Source: Inquilinus limosus (GTDB lineage: Bacteria > Pseudomonadota > Alphaproteobacteria > DSM-16000 > Inquilinaceae). Taken from it: a DNA stretch of 64,000 nt. Location: contig NZ_NHON01000001.1 in NCBI RefSeq assembly GCF_002195995.1, positions 284,042 to 348,041 on the forward strand, written 5' to 3'. Below the pieces are notes generated by a model. The model saw only the letters and a list, made by a program, of their open reading frames with translations, was not told the origin of the DNA and ran no database searches. Of the stretch, positions 59,946 through 64,000 are shown piece after piece; positions within the stretch are counted from its first letter, which is position 1, and every line of letters begins with the position of its first letter. The position numbers and the translations under genes were made by a program.

Positions 59946-62789
59946 ATGGCGTGGTCAGATAGCACTGACGGCAGGATTTTCTGCTTTGGCGAATGCCGTT
60001 TCATTCCGGATCGCCAATTGCTGCTGCACCGTGGCGTTCCGATCCATGTTGGATCCCGCGCGCTCGACCTCCTGCACGCCCTGGTGCGGCGGCCCGGCGA
60101 TCTCGTCAGGAAGGAAGAGCTCATCCGCTTCGCGTGGCCGAACATTTTCGTCCACGAGGCCAATCTGAAGGTCAATATCGCGGCGCTGCGGCGCGCTCTT
60201 CCGCGAAGTCAGCCCGATGAAAATTACATCGCAACGGTGCCTGGCCGCGGGTACCGGTTCGTCGCGCCGGTGCGCGTTCTGGGCCCGCCTGTCGGAACGG
60301 TCCTCCCCAATGCCGCCGGAAGCGGTACGGGGGAGTTGCCGGTCGCATCGGCGCTGATCGGGCGCGACGAGGTCACGATGGAGATCGTCGACACGCTCTC
60401 GGAAACCAGGCTGCTCACGATCGCCGGGCCGGCGGGGGTCGGCAAGACCAGCATCGCGATCGCGGCGGCACGGCAAGTCGGCGAGCGGTTGAAGGATGGC
60501 GTGTGCTTCATCGACCTCGCGGCGATCGAGGACCCGCAACTCGTCGCGCCGGCGATTGCCATTGCGGCAGGGCTGGACAGCAATCTCGTCAATGTCCTTG
60601 CCGGGCTTGCCGAAGCGCTGGGCGGCCGAGATATGCTGCTGGTCCTCGACAATTGCGAACATGTGCTGAGCGCGGTAGCGGCCGTTGCGGACCATCTAAA
60701 TCATGCGCTGCCCGGGCTTCTCGTCGTCGCGACGAGCCGTGAGCCGCTACGGTGCAGGTGGGAGACGGTCTATCGTCTCGCGCCGCTTCGCTGCCCTTCC
60801 GAGGGGAGCGAAGCGGACGCCGCGGCGGCGATGAGCTTCCCGGCAGTGGAGCTCCTGGTGCGACGCGCGGAGGACCATGGCTATCGGTTGGACGATGCTG
60901 ACCTACCCGTGCTGGCTGCCATCAGCCGGCGCCTAGACGGAATAGCGCTCGCGATCGAACTGGCGGCGCCGAGGTTGTCCGTTGACGGCCCCGCCGAGCT
61001 GCTCGGCCTGCTCGAGCACAGCTTCGAACCGCTGGCGTCGCAGAAGGGCACCGCGACGGCCCGCCATATGACGCTTATGGCGACGCTGGACTGGAGCTAT
61101 AGGCTGCTCCCCGGACACGACGCCCGTCTGTTGCGCCATCTGTCGGTCTTCACCGGCACATTCGTGCTGGAAGACGTGGTCGGCGTGTGCGGCCATCATG
61201 CAGCGGCGGAGGATGTCGCGACCTGGCTGGAAAGCCTCGCCGCCAGATCGCTGTTGTCCGTCAGCTATCACGCCGGACGCCGGCGCTATCGCCTCCTCGA
61301 CAGCACGCGCAGCTTTGCCTCCGAACGCCTTCGCGCGGGCGGCGAGCAGCGGGCGGCGATGGCCAGCTATGCCCGTTACCTGCTCACCCTGTTCGAGGCG
61401 GCTGAAGATGATTGGAGCTGGAGAACGCGGGAGGACTGGACTGCCCGCTACGGCCATTGGGCGAATGACTTGCGCCGGGCCATCGACTGGGCATTCACAA
61501 TTGGAGAAGATGTCGACCTCGGCGTGCGGCTGACCGCGTCCGCCGTCACTTTCTGGAATGAATTTTCGTCGGTCGCCGAATGTCGGATGCGCGTCAAGGC
61601 GGCTTTGGATGCCACCGAACGACTGCCTTCCTGCGATTCGATCCTCAGGCTGAAGCTGGTCGCCGCGCACGCCGTTAATGGCTGCTTTTCCAGCAGCCTC
61701 GGCGCGGAGGTTGAGGCGATTCTAAAGAAAGGTCAGCGCATGGCCGACCAGTTCGGCAATGTCGAGTATCACCTTCGCACCACCTTGGGTCTCATCGGCG
61801 TCCAGGCCTTTGCCGGCCGCCATCGCGATGTGCTGTCGACGGTCGCCCAGCTTCGCGGGATCATCGAGACCACCGGCGAACGCTCTGCGGTTCCGGACGC
61901 GGACCGTCACGAGTTCACGACGCGCTTTTATTGCGGCGAGATTGAACATGGACATGCGGGCCTCAAGGCCCTCGCCCGCGAGCATGCGACGATCGCCAAC
62001 CGGTCTCGCACCTCACGCTTCCAGCTCGATCGGTTCATCGCCATCCGCAACTACCTGGCGGTGACAACCTGGGTGACAGGAGATCATCGTGGTGCGTTGG
62101 GCGTGGCACAGGATGCGGTCGACGCTGGAGCGGCGCTCGACCATGCCGTGTCCTACACACACTCTCTGGCGATGGCAGCGATTCCGGTTTCCCTGTGGTG
62201 CGGCTTGCTCGATCTGGCACAGGAGCAGGTGACAAAGCTCGTCGAAAAGCTCGCCCTGCACCAGATCGACACCTGGCCACCATCCGCACGCTTCTACCAA
62301 GCCGCGATCGACGCCGCGCGGGGTGATGCCAACGGAGTCGAGAGAATGCACAGGGCGATCGGTGAACTCGCCGCATGCAACCTCCGCACTCATTTTCCGA
62401 TGCGTCTCGCAATGCTCGCGGAGGCGGCTTTGGTCCATGACCGTCTCGACCTCGCCCGCCCCAGCATAGCCGAGGCATTGGAGTATGCCGACCAGCGGGA
62501 GGAGCGCTGGTGCAGTGCCGAATTGCTGCGCGTTCTTGGCCTGGTTCGAGGGCGCGATGGGGATGCGCCGGGCGCCGGGCGAGCGTTCGAGGAGGCGGTG
62601 CGAGTGGCACAGCAAAGCGGCGCTCTGAGCTTCGAGCTGCGCGCAGCGACCAGCCACGCCAAACTCGCGCTGCAGACGGGTCGCAGTGACGCCGCCCTGG
62701 CGCAGTTGGCCGCAGCCTATCAGCGGTTTGACAGCAGCTTTCACAGCACTGATGTAGTTGCGGCGCGCAAGCTTCTTGAGTCACTTTGA
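59946..62789 (+). CDS. Winged-helix / NB-ARC ATPase / TPR-like transcriptional regulator
   Basis: 947 residues from MAWSDSTDGRIF; a TTG 17 codons earlier is less likely. The OmpR/PhoB-type winged helix (about 10-105) reads LDLLHALVRRPGDLVRKEEL then NIAALRRAL and VPGRGYRFVAPV. An NB-ARC-like ATPase (about 135-400) has P-loop GPAGVGKTSIAIAAA, Walker B LLVLDNCEHVL and ATSREPLRC. The C-terminal 500 residues are TPR-like helices. This is the layout of CadC-winged-helix ATPases related to AfsR/MalT regulators. It is divergent from the detoxification genes and is their likely activator. Confidence 0.9.
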   Translation: MAWSDSTDGRIFCFGECRFIPDRQLLLHRGVPIHVGSRALDLLHALVRRPGDLVRKEELIRFAWPNIFVHEANLKVNIAALRRALPRSQPDENYIATVPGRGYRFVAPVRVLGPPVGTVLPNAAGSGTGELPVASALIGRDEVTMEIVDTLSETRLLTIAGPAGVGKTSIAIAAARQVGERLKDGVCFIDLAAIEDPQLVAPAIAIAAGLDSNLVNVLAGLAEALGGRDMLLVLDNCEHVLSAVAAVADHLNHALPGLLVVATSREPLRCRWETVYRLAPLRCPSEGSEADAAAAMSFPAVELLVRRAEDHGYRLDDADLPVLAAISRRLDGIALAIELAAPRLSVDGPAELLGLLEHSFEPLASQKGTATARHMTLMATLDWSYRLLPGHDARLLRHLSVFTGTFVLEDVVGVCGHHAAAEDVATWLESLAARSLLSVSYHAGRRRYRLLDSTRSFASERLRAGGEQRAAMASYARYLLTLFEAAEDDWSWRTREDWTARYGHWANDLRRAIDWAFTIGEDVDLGVRLTASAVTFWNEFSSVAECRMRVKAALDATERLPSCDSILRLKLVAAHAVNGCFSSSLGAEVEAILKKGQRMADQFGNVEYHLRTTLGLIGVQAFAGRHRDVLSTVAQLRGIIETTGERSAVPDADRHEFTTRFYCGEIEHGHAGLKALAREHATIANRSRTSRFQLDRFIAIRNYLAVTTWVTGDHRGALGVAQDAVDAGAALDHAVSYTHSLAMAAIPVSLWCGLLDLAQEQVTKLVEKLALHQIDTWPPSARFYQAAIDAARGDANGVERMHRAIGELAACNLRTHFPMRLAMLAEAALVHDRLDLARPSIAEALEYADQREERWCSAELLRVLGLVRGRDGDAPGAGRAFEEAVRVAQQSGALSFELRAATSHAKLALQTGRSDAALAQLAAAYQRFDSSFHSTDVVAARKLLESL

Positions 62790-62844
62790 ATATCGCTATG
62801 CTGGCCGGCTGCTGGTTTCCAGGTTCGGTGCCCGTTCTCGGCCG

Positions 62845-62990
62845 GGGAGCGCCATATCCAGCCGTAGCCGCGGCGGCACGATTCCGGACATCCCTCGATC
62901 CCGCGATATCCGCCCCTTTCCAGTCAGCTCGCACCTTAGGATCGCGCTCGACAGCGGCCGTGCCAGCCGGCTCGACAAAGCGGACACGGC
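62845..62990 (+). repeat. Degenerate 26-bp-spaced repeat element, copy I
   Basis: Begins GGGGAGCGCCATAT. Motifs at 62858 (CCAGCCGT), 62884 (CCGGACAT), 62910 (CCGCCCCT, part of a CGCCCCTTTCC block shared with copy E), 62954 (GCGGCCGT) and 62980 (GCGGACAC). Offsets 0, 26, 52, 96 and 122. Lies between convergent genes. Confidence 0.65.
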
Positions 62991-63057
62991 CAGACGCGAC
63001 CTTCTCAGTCGGTCAAGCCGAGCGACAGAAGCCAGAGAACGCTTGGTGTGGATCGAT

Positions 63058-63558
63058 TCATTGTTGGCGGACAGTCGATAGCCCAACGATCCGTACCGGG
63101 GCATCTTCAGGGATTGCGCCGATGTCGCTAACACTTGCATGAATGCGCCCTAACGGCACCTTGCCCTGCCAATACCCAATGTGGCCGTAGTAGAGCGCGA
63201 TCCACTGACCAGGATGATAATATCCGACCTCAGGAATCCTTGGATCATCCCCTGGAGGGGCGCCTTGCATCGACAGCGGCTGCTCCAGCCTGATGATCTT
63301 CTCGTCATAGCCAGGATAGTTTGTGGATTTCAGCGTCAGCGGAAGCCGTTGCAGAAGATCATCCGCCGTCGGGTTGTCGTATAGATCGACTACAAAGCTC
63401 TTAGTGCCGACATGCACCTCGATCTTCTTGCCGCTCAGCTTCCTCGACGGTGAATCTGCTGACGAGTCCGGCGCAGCATTCGCGCTCTGCGTCGCCGCAC
63501 CACTTGTGGCAAGTGCCACCGCTGCCGCCGCAGCCAGCATGACGGATCGTTTGTTCAT
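63058..63558 (-). CDS. Secreted cyclophilin-like-fold protein
   Basis: 166 residues from MNKRSVMLAAAAAVALA; the frame 20 codons longer lacks a ribosome-binding site. The signal peptide (core about 6-18) ends ANAAPDS. The mature part begins KIEVHVGTKSFVVDLYDNPTA (split KIEVHVGTKSF and VVDLYDNPTA) and continues DDLLQRLPLTL, then GYYHPGQWIALYYGH and IGYWQGKVPLGRI. This is the pattern of small cyclophilin-like domains (DUF4198-unrelated) found as periplasmic proteins; no isomerase activity is shown for them. It is alone on the minus strand. Confidence 0.78.
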   Translation of the reverse strand: MNKRSVMLAAAAAVALATSGAATQSANAAPDSSADSPSRKLSGKKIEVHVGTKSFVVDLYDNPTADDLLQRLPLTLKSTNYPGYDEKIIRLEQPLSMQGAPPGDDPRIPEVGYYHPGQWIALYYGHIGYWQGKVPLGRIHASVSDIGAIPEDAPVRIVGLSTVRQQ

Positions 63559-63789
63559 TGTTGGGTTCCTTTTGCGAACTGGTCGTGTCAGGCGACTGAC
63601 GGACAAGCCCAGATGCAACAGACGAGGCCTCCAGTCGCGTAAATCAAATTCAACGATACGTTGAAATCGGTCGATGAGACGCGCGGGCCTCCACGCTGCT
63701 ACTGTCGAACGTCGCCACGGAGAACCTGAAAGTCTTCGACGACGTCAAACCTCATCAAGAACGCTACTCGGAGCAGCCCCGACCCGGCA
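63559..63789. other. Gap before the terminal mobile-element fragment
   Basis: 231 bp with no gene I can support. The first 100 bp should hold the promoter of the cyclophilin-like gene; a less GC-rich patch lies around 63640-63665. Confidence 0.4.
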
Positions 63790-63908
63790 CGTACGGTCGT
63801 GTCCCAGGGAGTGGTGTAGGGACGGCTCCGGCGGCCGGGATGGGTGGTCATCGGCGATTTCCCGTTAGGGTCGGGTTTGCGAGAACCAACCTGATCGGAG
63901 GACCACCG

Positions 63909-63965
63909 ATGACCGACGAGATGATGAGCCTGCGGACGCTCGTGGAGAAGACCCCGGACGCGGAT
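63909..63965 (+). pseudogene. IS256-family transposase, N-terminal fragment
   Basis: Reads MTDEMMSLRTLVEKTPDAD, the common N-terminus of a large IS256-family group, with a GGAGG ribosome-binding site. Past 63965 the frame no longer matches the family, so only 19 codons are left. Confidence 0.65.
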
Positions 63966-64000
63966 CAAGAACGAGGTGCATGCGATCCTGCACGCCCATC
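63958..64000 (+). pseudogene. IS110-type transposase internal fragment, one frame over
   Basis: In the frame beginning at 63958 the translation is TRIKNEVHAILHAH, which fits the IS110-family stretch R-x-KN-x-x-x-A-I-L-H-x-x-L. It has no start codon of its own and runs off the window. The first eight bases overlap the IS256-type part. Confidence 0.5.

Larger units (their letters stand above)
63790..64000 (+). mobile_element. IS256-type left end running into an IS110-type fragment (cut by window edge)
   Basis: From about 63790 the sequence (TGTCCCAGGGAGTGGTGTAG onward) looks like the left end and leader of an IS256-family element, with GGAGGACCACC before the transposase ATG at 63909. After 19 codons of that transposase the DNA switches to IS110-type coding sequence. 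At least one of the two elements is broken here. The rest is outside the window. Confidence 0.65.

Noticed and set aside
1..64000. tRNA, rRNA, riboswitch or CRISPR features
   Set aside because: None was seen on reading; a covariance-model scan would be needed to exclude small RNAs.

Overview
The window is about 64 kb of very GC-rich DNA from a Gram-negative bacterium. Sec and Tat signals, sigma-54 activators, an RTX exoprotein and proteobacterial-type ABC, LysR and MFS genes all fit an alphaproteobacterium of the Rhodospirillales/Azospirillales type. That placement is inferred from gene content; the window has no rRNA or tRNA to test it. Because of the high GC, almost every gene carries long antisense shadow frames.

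Left part (1-30.7 kb, dense and intact). First comes a carbohydrate or phosphodiester ABC importer (ATPase 3' end, two permeases, binding protein) followed by a GpdQ/CpdA-like phosphodiesterase and a HAD phosphatase. Next is a three-gene minus-strand operon: a LysM+FecR envelope protein, a 1631-residue PKD-repeat exoprotein (about 15 modules) and a membrane adenylate cyclase. Then comes a gas/ketone-oxidation locus. It holds a group-5 soluble diiron monooxygenase (prmABCD-type), an amidohydrolase, a DUF59 protein, a dedicated GroEL paralogue and an AcoR-like sigma-54 activator. A second operon upstream encodes a Zn-type alcohol dehydrogenase, a COG0523 metallochaperone GTPase, a WD40 propeller and a 59-residue protein. 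A second AcoR-like activator is divergent from it. Both operons have textbook -24/-12 sigma-54 promoters with palindromes 75-110 bp upstream, so the locus reads as one regulon. The monooxygenase would hydroxylate the substrate, the dehydrogenase would oxidise the alcohol, and GroEL, DUF59 and COG0523 would mature the metalloenzymes.

Middle part (30.7-52.4 kb, accessory). Genes are looser and several are broken. They include a YkuD_2-like L,D-transpeptidase-fold protein, a methyltransferase, a DUF1007/NicO metal transporter pair with two apparent -1 frameshifts, an ABC ATPase remnant, a class D beta-lactamase, two LysR regulators, a polysaccharide deacetylase, an epimerase, a tandem pair of unrecognised 96/98-residue proteins, a LodA/LodB quinoprotein oxidase pair, an RTX exoprotein and a complete ISL3-family insertion sequence. 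A degenerate element of about 130 bp, built from CCGGMCAT-like motifs 26 bp apart, lies in at least nine gaps from 30.8 to 63 kb. I did not see it in the left part.

Right part (52.4-64 kb). A cyclic-nucleotide-domain flavoprotein and an MFS exporter come first. A minus-strand carbonyl-detoxification set follows (aldehyde dehydrogenase, ABM-fold monooxygenase, DJ-1/PfpI protein, alcohol dehydrogenase, GlcG/HbpS protein). A large winged-helix/NB-ARC/TPR-like regulator is divergent from this set. A secreted cyclophilin-like protein and a junction of two transposase fragments (IS256-type running into IS110-type) end the window.
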